Below, in pieces: positions 1 through 6,965 of a stretch of DNA of 8,026 nucleotides. The translations under genes and the position numbers were made by a program. Under the pieces are notes generated by a model. That model was not told the origin of the DNA. It was given only the letters and a program-made list of their open reading frames with translations, and did not search any database. The first letter of the stretch is position 1; each line of letters opens with the position of its first letter. This DNA comes from an uncultured Clostridia bacterium (GTDB lineage: Bacteria; Bacillota; Clostridia; TANB77; CAG-508): NCBI GenBank assembly GCA_947624365.1, contig CANQJY010000047.1:1-8026 (forward strand), written 5' to 3'.

Positions 1-244
1 TTGCTTTTGCTGCGTCTGCTGCTTTTGTACATCCTTTTTGAATAGCAATTGCTGCTCCTAAAGTATATGCCCAAGCTGCATTTTCAAAGCAGATTGGTTG
101 TACTCCTTTTACAATTTCATATGGATTAAATCCTCTTTCTTCACATATGTTTAATGCATCTTCAAAATCTTTTATTCCGTATTTTTCCATGACTGGTTTA
201 ATCTGGTCTATTCTTCTTTCATAACTTTCAAATGTTACTGCCAT
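1..244 (-). CDS. GGGtGRT-family protein, N-terminal part (cut by window edge)
   Basis: This is the first 81 codons of a leftward gene that runs off the left edge. I translated it by hand; it is open throughout and starts with ATG at 244, preceded by a strong AGGAGG about 7 bases upstream. The beginning (MAVTFESYERRIDQI), the central stretch VQPICFENAAWAY and the following alanine-rich GAAIAIQKGCTKAADAA match my recollection of the N-terminus of the GGGtGRT family, a roughly 330-residue clostridial protein of unknown function. The family is named for a glycine-rich motif that would lie outside this window. Two cysteines are visible, in PICFE and KGCTK. In other genomes members sit beside a NifU-like scaffold gene, as here, 40 bp downstream of it. 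It is the last visible gene of the pgk operon. The family call is from memory of its N-terminal sequence; the function is unknown. Confidence 0.75.
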   Translation of the reverse strand, partial: MAVTFESYERRIDQIKPVMEKYGIKDFEDALNICEERGFNPYEIVKGVQPICFENAAWAYTLGAAIAIQKGCTKAADAAKA

Positions 245-284
245 TTTCTTACCTCCTATATACTTTACCATATTTTATAACAAG

Positions 285-977
285 TTATTCTTTCCTTGGA
301 TCGATTTTTTTAACAGCTTCATCAAATCTTCCATATGTACCAGAAGCTTTTTCAATTGCTTCCATTGCTTCCATTCCCTTTTTTATGTTTTCCATCATTT
401 TTCCTAAATGCACATATTTATATCCTATAATTTGATCATCTTTGTCTAATCCTAATTCTACAATATATCCTTCTGTTAAATTTAAATATCTTGGTCCTTT
501 TAATGTACTTGAATAAATTGTTCCTACTTGGCTTGTGTGTCCTTTTCCTAAGTCTTCAAGACCTGCTCCTACTGGTAAACCTCCTTCTGAAAAAGCAGTT
601 TGTGTTCTTCCATATACAATTTGTAAGAATAATTCCCTCATTGCAGTATTAATTGCATCACAAACTAAATCTGTGTTTAATGCTTCTAATATAGTTTTTC
701 CAGTTAAAATTTCTCCTGCCATTGCTGCTGAGTGTGTCATTCCTGAACATCCTATTGTTTCAATTAATGCTTCTTGAATAATTCCATCTTTTACATTTAA
801 TGTTAATTTACATGCTCCTTGTTGTGGTGCACACCAACCAATACCATGAGTTAAGCCTGATATATCTTTAATTTCTTTTGCTTTAACCCATTTTCCTTCT
901 TCTGGAATAGGTGCTGGTCCATGGTCTACTCCTTTTGCTACTTTACACATTTCTTCTAATTCTTTTGAATAAATCAT
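285..977 (-). CDS. NifU-like iron-sulfur cluster assembly scaffold-type protein
   Basis: A 230-residue protein with a NifU/IscU N-terminal-type core at about residues 43-100: GIGWCAPQQGACKLTLNV, then IETIGCSGM and the helix AGEILTGKTILEALN, which parallels the NifU pattern GCGxAIASSS...GKTLEEAL. IscU/NifU scaffolds hold a nascent Fe-S cluster on three cysteines before transfer. Here Cys77 (IGCSGM) fits the second canonical ligand, but the first position appears to be replaced by nearby Cys49 and Cys56, and no cysteine follows residue 106, so the third ligand is absent or supplied by Cys11 or Cys106. The protein is far longer than the usual 125-150 residues. The extra C-terminal half contains a glycine-rich segment (EGGLPVGAGLEDLGKG) and a charged helical tail. 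The start ATG at 977 has AAGGAG 8 bases upstream. It is followed closely by its usual partner, the GGGtGRT gene. Scaffold function is inferred from the fold; cluster binding is not certain. Confidence 0.72.
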   Translation of the reverse strand: MIYSKELEEMCKVAKGVDHGPAPIPEEGKWVKAKEIKDISGLTHGIGWCAPQQGACKLTLNVKDGIIQEALIETIGCSGMTHSAAMAGEILTGKTILEALNTDLVCDAINTAMRELFLQIVYGRTQTAFSEGGLPVGAGLEDLGKGHTSQVGTIYSSTLKGPRYLNLTEGYIVELGLDKDDQIIGYKYVHLGKMMENIKKGMEAMEAIEKASGTYGRFDEAVKKIDPRKE

Positions 978-1024
978 TTTTTTGCTCCTTTCTATTTTCG
1001 TTAGGATTTTCCTAAATTAAATAT

Positions 1025-1624
1025 CTAATTTGGTGAATTTTGAGTATCATAATCTACTGTATTTTCAATATCTTTTATATAAATTCCTGCATCATATCTT
1101 TCTGTTCTAACTAAAACTTTTGGCCCTGTTGCGTATTTTTTTAAAATTTCTTTTTCTTCTTTATTTAATTGTTCTAAAGTAATACCTAAATACTTACATC
1201 TCCATATTACATGCCTTTCATAACTAGATAATGGGGATTGGGTTAAATCTTCATAATTATATTCTACTAAAAAACGTAAGTTATGAATTATAATGGTTAC
1301 ATTGCTCCATGTTTCTCCTAATTCTAGCCTTTTAAATTCTTGCCTTAACATTTTTATTTTTGTATACAATGTTTCTACTAATTCTAGATATCTTGTTTCA
1401 TCAATATTAAATTTTGAAGGAATTTCATAAACATTAACTGGCTTTTTTCGTAAAAGTCCTTTTGGGATATAATAGAAAAATAATTCGCCAGTTTCTTTAT
1501 TGTTATCCTCCTCAATAACAGAAGAATATAGATAAAGACTTTCCCATTTTTCTGGTATCATATAAAAGATGGTTTTTTGAATGTCTTCATACAATTCTTT
1601 TATTTTTTGTGTATGTTTTAACAT
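1025..1624 (-). CDS. YezG/DUF600-family immunity-type protein
   Basis: A 199-residue soluble protein without signal peptide or membrane segment. It matches the YezG (DUF600) family along most of its length: an N-terminal helix leading into MIPEKWESLYLYSSVIE (22-38), the strand ELFFYYIPKG (47-56), a central helix with LYTKIKMLRQEFK (86-98), then WSNVTIII, LRFLVEYNYEDL and the family signature SSYERHVIWRCKYLGI (133-148). YezG proteins are antitoxins for secreted LXG polymorphic toxins such as Bacillus YeeF, binding the toxin domain in the cytoplasm. No toxin gene is visible: its neighbours are gpmI (29 bp upstream) and the NifU-like gene (47 bp downstream). About 45 residues beyond the family core form a C-terminal extension containing RYDAGIYIKDIENT. 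The ATG at 1624 follows AGAGGT by 4 bases, a weaker ribosome binding site than its neighbours have. The family call is good; the immunity role in this setting is inferred. Confidence 0.75.
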   Translation of the reverse strand: MLKHTQKIKELYEDIQKTIFYMIPEKWESLYLYSSVIEEDNNKETGELFFYYIPKGLLRKKPVNVYEIPSKFNIDETRYLELVETLYTKIKMLRQEFKRLELGETWSNVTIIIHNLRFLVEYNYEDLTQSPLSSYERHVIWRCKYLGITLEQLNKEEKEILKKYATGPKVLVRTERYDAGIYIKDIENTVDYDTQNSPN

Positions 1625-1653
1625 AATTACCTCTTCTATTTTATCAATATAGT

Positions 1654-3189
1654 TTATTTGTCTAACAGACTTTCGCCTGTCATTTCTTTTGGTTTTGGAA
1701 TTCCTATTAATTCTAACATTGTTGGCGCTAAATCTGCTAATTTTCCATTTTCTTTTAGTTTGTATTTTTTATTGTCTGTAATCAATATAATTGGTACAGG
1801 ATTTGTAGTATGTGCTGTGTGTGGTTCTCCTGTTTTATAATCAATCATTTGTTCTGCATTACCATGATCTGCAGTAATAATTAAGTTTCCTTTTTTTTCT
1901 TCAATAACTTTAACAATTTTGCCAATACATTCATCAACAGCCTCTACAGCTTTTATTGCAGCCTCTAGGCTTCCTGTATGCCCTACCATATCCGTATTTG
2001 CAAAATTTAATATTATAACATCATACTTGTCATTTTCTAAAGCTTCTACTACTTTTTCAGTTACTTCATATGCACTCATTTCTGGTTTTAAATCATATGT
2101 TTCTACCTTTGGTGATGGTACTAAAATTCTATCTTCTCCTTTATACTGCTTTTCTTCACCACCATTAAAGAAAAATGTAACATGCGCATATTTTTCTGTT
2201 TCTGCAATTCTTAATTGTGTTAAATTATTTTTACTAACTATTTCTCCAAATGTGTTTTTCAATATTTCTTTTTTAAATGCTACTTTTACATTTGGCATAG
2301 TTTCGTCATAACTAGTAAAACATACATAGTAAATGTCTAATGGCTTTGTTTTAAATTCTGAAAAATTTTTATCAACAATTGCTCTTGTGATTTCTCTTGC
2401 TCTGTCTGGTCTAAAATTAAAGAAAATAACAGAATCTCCATTTTCAATTTTTGCTACTGGTACTTCCCCATTACATATTACTGTTGGTTCAATAAATTCA
2501 TCAAATACTTCTTTTTGATAGGAATCTTCTATTGCTTTAATTGGTGATCCTGCTTTTATTCCTTCTCCTTTTACCATTGCATCATAACATTTTTGAATTC
2601 TTTGCCATCTTTTATCTCTATCCATGGCATAAAATCTTCCAGAAATTGTTGCAATTTTACCAATTCCTTTTTCTTTTATTTTTTCTTCTAATTTCATAAT
2701 ATAACTTTCGCCTGATGCAGGTGGTGTGTCTCTTCCATCTAAAAAGCAATGAATATATACATCTTCAAAATCTCTTCTTTTTGCCATCTCTAATAGTCCA
2801 TATAAATGACGTATATGACTATGCACTCCTCCATCAGATACTAGTCCTAATATGTGTAATTTTGAATGATTTTTCTTACAATTATCAATTGCATTAATAA
2901 ACTCTGGATTTGTGAAAAATTCTCCTTCTTCAATTGATTTTGTGATTCTTGTTAATTCTTGATAAACAATTCTTCCTGCTCCAATATTTGTATGCCCTAC
3001 TTCTGAATTTCCCATCTGTCCTTCTGGTAAACCAACATGTGTTCCACTTGTATAAATATCTGTATGTGGATATTTTTTCATTAGTCCATCTATATTAGGT
3101 GTTTTGGCTAGTTTTATTGCGTTTCCGTCTTTATTTGGGTTATCTCCAAATCCATCTAATATCATTAGCATTGTTACTTTATCTTTCAT
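1654..3189 (-). CDS. gpmI: 2,3-bisphosphoglycerate-independent phosphoglycerate mutase
   Basis: Cytoplasmic glycolytic enzyme that interconverts 3-phosphoglycerate and 2-phosphoglycerate, with two metal ions (typically manganese) and a phosphoserine intermediate. It belongs to the alkaline phosphatase superfamily. Numbered from the start chosen here, the metal ligand Asp12 lies in MILDGFGDN and the catalytic Ser62 in GNSEVGHTNIGAG. The substrate-binding parts are VHSHIRH (His123), DGRDTPP (151-157), GRFYAMDRDKRW and FNFRPDRARE. The second metal-binding set is DMVGHTG, TADHGNAEQM and PHTAHTTNPVP. Length, 511 residues, is normal. Two in-frame ATGs compete, at 3198 and 3189. The one at 3198 abuts its AGAAGG with no spacer, while 3189 sits 9 bases from it and gives Ser62 and Asp12 the numbering known from the Geobacillus enzyme, so 3189 is preferred (514 residues if 3198 is used). 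It is the third gene of the operon, 29 bp after tpiA. Confidence 0.97.
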   Translation of the reverse strand: MKDKVTMLMILDGFGDNPNKDGNAIKLAKTPNIDGLMKKYPHTDIYTSGTHVGLPEGQMGNSEVGHTNIGAGRIVYQELTRITKSIEEGEFFTNPEFINAIDNCKKNHSKLHILGLVSDGGVHSHIRHLYGLLEMAKRRDFEDVYIHCFLDGRDTPPASGESYIMKLEEKIKEKGIGKIATISGRFYAMDRDKRWQRIQKCYDAMVKGEGIKAGSPIKAIEDSYQKEVFDEFIEPTVICNGEVPVAKIENGDSVIFFNFRPDRAREITRAIVDKNFSEFKTKPLDIYYVCFTSYDETMPNVKVAFKKEILKNTFGEIVSKNNLTQLRIAETEKYAHVTFFFNGGEEKQYKGEDRILVPSPKVETYDLKPEMSAYEVTEKVVEALENDKYDVIILNFANTDMVGHTGSLEAAIKAVEAVDECIGKIVKVIEEKKGNLIITADHGNAEQMIDYKTGEPHTAHTTNPVPIILITDNKKYKLKENGKLADLAPTMLELIGIPKPKEMTGESLLDK

Positions 3190-3198
3190 ATCAACCAT

Positions 3199-3204
3199 CC
3201 TTCT
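3199..3204 (-). promoter_or_regulatory. Ribosome binding site deciding the gpmI start
   Basis: The minus strand reads AGAAGG here, directly followed by ATG at 3198 and, 9 bases on, by ATG at 3189. Only the second ATG has a workable spacer, so the upstream ATG is probably not the main start. Confidence 0.6.
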
Positions 3205-3218
3205 TTGTTTATTTTCTG

Positions 3219-3971
3219 CTATTTATCATAATTGACGATTTTTGCGAATTCTTCTGGGTCTAAACTTGCTCCGCCAACTAGACCTCCATCAATGTCTGGC
3301 ATGGTAAATAGTTCTTTGCAATTAGTAGATTTTACGCTACCACCGTACTGTATTATAACGCTTTCAGATACATTTTGTCCATATATTTGACAAATTTTAT
3401 CACGAATTGCCTTAATAGAATTGTTTGCATCTTCACTTGTTGCTGTTTTCCCTGTTCCAATTGCCCATATTGGTTCATATGCAATTATTACATTTTTTAC
3501 TTGTTCTGGTGTTAACCCTTCTAAAGCTAAAGTTGTTTGTGTAGTTATAATTTCTTCTGTTTTTCCTTTTTCTCTTTGCTCTAATGTTTCTCCTACACAT
3601 ACTATTGGTTTTAAACTATTTAGAAATGCTGCTTTGACCTTTTTATTTACTGATTCATCTGTTTCATTAAAATATTGCCTTCTTTCTGAATGTCCAATTA
3701 TTACATATTCTACGCCAATTGATTTCAGCATGCTTGGTGCTACTTCACCTGTATATGCTCCTTTTTCTTCAAAGTGCATATTTTGTGCACCTATTTTAAT
3801 ATTAGTTTTTTGTGCAGTTAACAAACTATAAAATAAATCTGTATATGGCACACATAATACTAATTCATTTTCTGTATTTTTTACAAGTGGTATTAATTTA
3901 TCAATAAAATCTATTGCCTCATTTGGAAGTTTGTTCATTTTCCAATTTCCAGCGATAATTTTTTTTCTCAT
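3219..3971 (-). CDS. tpiA: Triosephosphate isomerase
   Basis: A 250-residue TIM-barrel enzyme interconverting dihydroxyacetone phosphate and glyceraldehyde 3-phosphate in glycolysis and gluconeogenesis; it acts as a cytoplasmic dimer. All catalytic parts are present: AGNWKMN with Lys11, IIGHSERR with the electrophile His94, and AYEPIWAIGTGKTA with the general base Glu166 followed by the mobile lid loop. Phosphate-gripping glycines are in YGGSVKSTN (209-217) and LVGGASLDPEEF (231-242). The dimer-interface loop NMHFEEKGAYTGE at 64-76 is normal. Length is standard, and the ATG at 3971 has GGAGGT 6 bases upstream. It lies 21 bp after pgk and 29 bp before gpmI, with no terminator between, so all three should be cotranscribed. 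Confidence 0.98.
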   Translation of the reverse strand: MRKKIIAGNWKMNKLPNEAIDFIDKLIPLVKNTENELVLCVPYTDLFYSLLTAQKTNIKIGAQNMHFEEKGAYTGEVAPSMLKSIGVEYVIIGHSERRQYFNETDESVNKKVKAAFLNSLKPIVCVGETLEQREKGKTEEIITTQTTLALEGLTPEQVKNVIIAYEPIWAIGTGKTATSEDANNSIKAIRDKICQIYGQNVSESVIIQYGGSVKSTNCKELFTMPDIDGGLVGGASLDPEEFAKIVNYDK

Positions 3972-3992
3972 TTTTTACCTCCTTAAATGTTT

Positions 3993-5177
3993 TTATTTAT
4001 CCATTAGAGCCTCTATTCCTGGTAAATTTTTTCCTTCTAAAAATTCTAGTGATGCACCTCCACCAGTAGATATATGTGTCATTTTATCTTCTAATCCTGC
4101 TTTTTTTACTGCTGCTGCTGAGTCTCCTCCTCCTATAATGGTTATAGCATCTATTTCTGCAAGTGCTTTTGCCATTGCATTTGTACCAGTTGCAAATTCT
4201 TTAATTTCAAATAATCCAAGTGGTCCATTCCATACAATAGTTTTTGCATTTTTTATTTCTTCTGTAAATAATTTTATTGTTTCTTCTCCAATATCAAGAC
4301 CTTCCCAATCTGCAGGTATTTCTGTGCATTTTACTGTTTTGCTTTCAGTATCTTCTTTTGCTTCTTTTGCTATTTTGGTATCAACTGGCAATAAAAGCTT
4401 TACTCCTTTTTCTTTTGCTTTTTCTATTAGGTGATTTGCTAAATCTAATTTGTCTAATTCACAAATTGAGTTTCCAACTTCATATCCTTGTGCCTTAAAG
4501 AATGTATATGCCATTCCTCCTCCAATTATTAATGTATCTACTTTTTCTAATAGATTGTCTATAACTCCTATTTTATCTGAAACTTTTGCGCCACCTAAAA
4601 TAGCAACAAATGGTCTTTCTGGATTATTAACTGCATTTCCTAAAAATTTCAATTCTTTTTCTATTAAAAATCCAGATACTGCTGGAATATATTGTGCAAT
4701 TCCTGTAGTTGAACTATGTGCCCTATGTGCTGTTCCAAATGCATCATTTACAAATATTTCTGCCATAGATGCTAGTTTTTTAGAAAATTCTGGATCATTT
4801 TCTGTTTCTTCTTTATGAAATCTAACATTTTCTATTAAAAGGATTTCTCCTTCTTTTAAATCTTTTGCTTTTTGCATTGCATCTTCTCCGATAACGTCTT
4901 TTGCCATTATAACGTTTTTATCTAGCAATTTTGATAGTTCTTTTGCAACAGGTGCTAAAGAATATTCTGGTTTGAACTCTCCTTTTGGCCTTCCTAGATG
5001 TGATGCTAAAATAATTTTACAATTTTGTTCTAATAGATATTTAATTGTTGGTAATGCTGCTACAATTCTTGCATTATCAGTAATATTTTGATTTTCATCC
5101 ATTGGAACGTTAAAATCACATCTTACAAATACTTTCTTTCCTTTTAAATCAATGTCTTTTATAGTTTTCTTATTCAT
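3993..5177 (-). CDS. pgk: Phosphoglycerate kinase
   Basis: A 394-residue two-domain cytoplasmic kinase that transfers phosphate from 1,3-bisphosphoglycerate to ADP, giving 3-phosphoglycerate and ATP. N-domain substrate-binding motifs are VFVRCDFNVPMD (16-27), ASHLGRPKGE (58-67), the ENVRFHKEE segment and NDAFGTAHRAHSS (144-156). C-domain nucleotide-binding motifs are ILGGAKVSDKIGV (193-205), GGGMAYTFF (219-227), VWNGPLGLFE (315-324), IIGGGDSAAA (347-356) and the catalytic glycine turn STGGGASLEFLEG (370-382). Length and all key segments are normal. The ATG at 5177 follows AAGGAGG by 6-7 bases. It is the first gene of the operon, with its own promoter. Neither gapA nor a cggR-type repressor precedes it, unlike the common Firmicute arrangement. 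Confidence 0.98.
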   Translation of the reverse strand: MNKKTIKDIDLKGKKVFVRCDFNVPMDENQNITDNARIVAALPTIKYLLEQNCKIILASHLGRPKGEFKPEYSLAPVAKELSKLLDKNVIMAKDVIGEDAMQKAKDLKEGEILLIENVRFHKEETENDPEFSKKLASMAEIFVNDAFGTAHRAHSSTTGIAQYIPAVSGFLIEKELKFLGNAVNNPERPFVAILGGAKVSDKIGVIDNLLEKVDTLIIGGGMAYTFFKAQGYEVGNSICELDKLDLANHLIEKAKEKGVKLLLPVDTKIAKEAKEDTESKTVKCTEIPADWEGLDIGEETIKLFTEEIKNAKTIVWNGPLGLFEIKEFATGTNAMAKALAEIDAITIIGGGDSAAAVKKAGLEDKMTHISTGGGASLEFLEGKNLPGIEALMDK

Positions 5178-5232
5178 TTTATTCCTCCTTACTCTATTTG
5201 TTTATTATTTCCAAAATACTTTATGCAATACC

Positions 5233-5261
5233 ATTTTATACTAAAAAAGAATACTTTTCAA
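5233..5261 (-). promoter_or_regulatory. Predicted sigma-A promoter of the pgk operon
   Basis: On the minus strand, TTGAAA (5256-5261) is followed by a 17-base spacer and TAAAAT (5233-5238), each one mismatch from consensus. Transcription would start near 5226, giving an approximately 50-base leader that ends in the pgk ribosome binding site. The -35 box falls in the loop and inner stem of the terminator of the upstream gene, so the two signals share bases. No operator or riboswitch-like structure is visible in the leader. Confidence 0.65.
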
Positions 5262-5272
5262 GTATTCTTTTT
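5244..5272 (-). terminator. Intrinsic terminator of the surface-protein gene
   Basis: A perfect 13-bp stem (5244-5256 with 5260-5272) with a 3-base loop. It begins 8 bases after the stop codon of the leftward surface-protein gene, and in that direction the stem ends in TTCTTTTTT. The stem is symmetric and A/T-flanked, so it could act in both directions, but there is no rightward gene to terminate. A hairpin directly after a retroelement-type variable domain also resembles the downstream hairpin of DGR targets. Termination is the simpler reading. Confidence 0.8.
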
Positions 5273-5280
5273 GGTTTTTT

Positions 5281-6933
5281 CTATTTAGCAACTAATACTG
5301 TCCTAAAGCCTAAATTATATGAACTTGCTCCATTATCTCTATAAAATCCAAATATTCCTGATGTATCTGCTTGTTCATAGTTTCCACCTCTTCTAAAAAA
5401 TGGTTCTATTGCATTTGCAAAACAAGAATAATCTCTAAACCAACTTGTATTACTATAACCATTCTTAGAAGTTTCATATATAGCATCGCCATATATATTT
5501 GAGTTTCCTTGGTAATTTGTTTCACTAGCATTATCTGTAGTTTGTCCTTCTGATTGTTTGTTTGAATATATCATAACATATTGCGAATTTTTTCCATTAG
5601 CAAAATTTGCTCCATTTTCTGCTAATCCTCCACTGTTTGCAAGATATGATGCTGTTATTTCAGATAGTCCTCCACTTAAATCATATACTCCATAAATTGT
5701 TCCTGTTGTACTTGCTTCTTCTCCTGTTTGTTGGTTCCATGTATATACGCCTTCTATACTTGGTGTATTTTCTTTTGTATTATTTATATTTGTAATATCT
5801 GCTATTCTTGGATTTCCATCTTCTGTTCCTCCTGTAACCCCTGTCACCGCATATACACTTTCAACACCAGTTTTTCCTTCATTTGACGTTCTATCTTCAT
5901 TGCCATTATTTAACGTAACATTATTTATATAGATATTCATTCCACCTAATCCATATTCACTTTGGCTTAAATATGCAACTGCACCCCATTCACTATTTTT
6001 TATTAAATGACTATCTGTTGTATTTGTTAATCCATATATATTTCCACTTTCTGTTAGGGCTTGTGAAATATAGAAAGCATCATCAGCATTAATATAGTTC
6101 ATTGCATAACTTACACCTTGAAATGTTGGATATTTAATCTTTGTTTCAGTAGAACCATATACTCCATCTAGCCAATTTAAAGTTGATTTGCTATATTTTT
6201 CACTACTTTCTTTCACAGGTGCATTATTGTTACCACTTGCATATCCTGCTTCAAATTTTGATACCCATATTCCTGTTAATTCTTTATTCCATCCTCCATT
6301 TGCATAATTAATAGTTGTTTCATTTGTAAATGCTGGATGTACTGTATATTCCTTTGTGTCTATAGTTTGATCTGTTGATTCTTTTCTTTGTGCTTTTTGG
6401 ATAGTTCCATCATCATCATAATATTCATCTGATGTTCCAATTAAAAATTTAACTTTAATTGTTCCCGCTTTTTCTGTTGTTCCATCACTATTATACTCTG
6501 GAGATGACTCTATTTTGTATGCAAATCTTGGTATCCATACCCACATACTACCATCTTCAGTTTGCGCATTTGCCCATTTTTTATCTTTATATGAGTACCA
6601 TCCATTTTTTTTGAAATCTGCTTCGCCTTCTTTTACTACTTCTCCTTTTTTATCTTCAGTTGGCTCTGTAAACATTATTTTCTTCATTCCAGTTAGCATT
6701 TCTGGTGGATTTACTTTTTCTGTTTGACCATTTATTGTTTGTTGATATACTTCTTCCATTTCTGTTTCAGTCATACCATATGCTTCTTGAATTTTCCTAA
6801 ACTCTTCTTTTTCTGATCTTCTTTGGTTGGTTACTGCTACATATATATTTACAAGCACAATTAAAATAACAAAAATACTTGTTAATACCCATGCAGTCAT
6901 AGAACCATTTTCTTGTTTTATTTTCTTTTGCAT
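5281..6933 (-). CDS. Membrane-anchored surface protein with FGE/C-type-lectin-like ectodomain
   Basis: About 550 residues. A short basic N-terminus (MQKKIK) is followed by one hydrophobic segment (WVLTSIFVILIVLVNIYVAV, about residues 15-34), then a charged, probably helical stalk. This suggests an uncleaved signal anchor with the rest outside the cell. A prepilin-like site is not convincing, since no Glu follows at +5. The ectodomain has the run of motifs seen in formylglycine-generating-enzyme/SUMF1-like proteins of gut Firmicutes: MWVWIPRFAYKI (~130), YTVHPAF, GIWVSKFEAG (~222), IKNSEWGAVAYLSQSEYG (~311), YGVYDLSGGLSEI (~414), and a terminal RRGGNYEQADTSGIFGFY ending in GFRTVLV. The family's usual GN(V)WEW turn is degraded, so enzymatic activity is unlikely; ligand binding is more plausible. 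The same fold carries the variable region of DGR targets. ATG at 6933 is preferred over 6939 because AGAAGG lies 7 bases from it and only 1 from the other. Its role is unknown. Confidence 0.75.
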   Translation of the reverse strand: MQKKIKQENGSMTAWVLTSIFVILIVLVNIYVAVTNQRRSEKEEFRKIQEAYGMTETEMEEVYQQTINGQTEKVNPPEMLTGMKKIMFTEPTEDKKGEVVKEGEADFKKNGWYSYKDKKWANAQTEDGSMWVWIPRFAYKIESSPEYNSDGTTEKAGTIKVKFLIGTSDEYYDDDGTIQKAQRKESTDQTIDTKEYTVHPAFTNETTINYANGGWNKELTGIWVSKFEAGYASGNNNAPVKESSEKYSKSTLNWLDGVYGSTETKIKYPTFQGVSYAMNYINADDAFYISQALTESGNIYGLTNTTDSHLIKNSEWGAVAYLSQSEYGLGGMNIYINNVTLNNGNEDRTSNEGKTGVESVYAVTGVTGGTEDGNPRIADITNINNTKENTPSIEGVYTWNQQTGEEASTTGTIYGVYDLSGGLSEITASYLANSGGLAENGANFANGKNSQYVMIYSNKQSEGQTTDNASETNYQGNSNIYGDAIYETSKNGYSNTSWFRDYSCFANAIEPFFRRGGNYEQADTSGIFGFYRDNGASSYNLGFRTVLVAK

Positions 6934-6940
6934 ATTCATT

Positions 6941-6946
6941 CCTTCT
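6941..6946 (-). promoter_or_regulatory. Ribosome binding site deciding the surface-protein start
   Basis: The minus strand reads AGAAGG, 1 base before the ATG at 6939 and 7 bases before the in-frame ATG at 6933. Spacing favours 6933, which removes two residues from the longest reading. Confidence 0.6.
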
Positions 6947-6965
6947 TTTTTAATTATTCATATTT

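Noticed and set aside
232..4818. Many rightward open frames of 60-167 codons across this stretch
   Set aside because: They lie opposite pgk, tpiA, gpmI and the NifU-like gene, lack good ribosome binding sites, are rich in Ser, Phe, Leu and Ile as expected for complement frames of AT-rich genes, and match no family I know.
5178..5232. Riboswitch or T-box in the pgk leader
   Set aside because: The leader is only about 50 bases with no extended pairing or conserved motif.
5607..6727. Rightward open frames opposite the surface-protein gene
   Set aside because: Low-complexity Leu/Phe/Tyr-rich complements of the coding strand, without start signals; the leftward frame has clear domain motifs.
6870..6933. 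Type IV prepilin leader at the start of the surface protein
   Set aside because: A Gly-Ser precedes the hydrophobic stretch, but the residue five after the glycine is Trp rather than Glu, and the segment fits an uncleaved signal anchor better.
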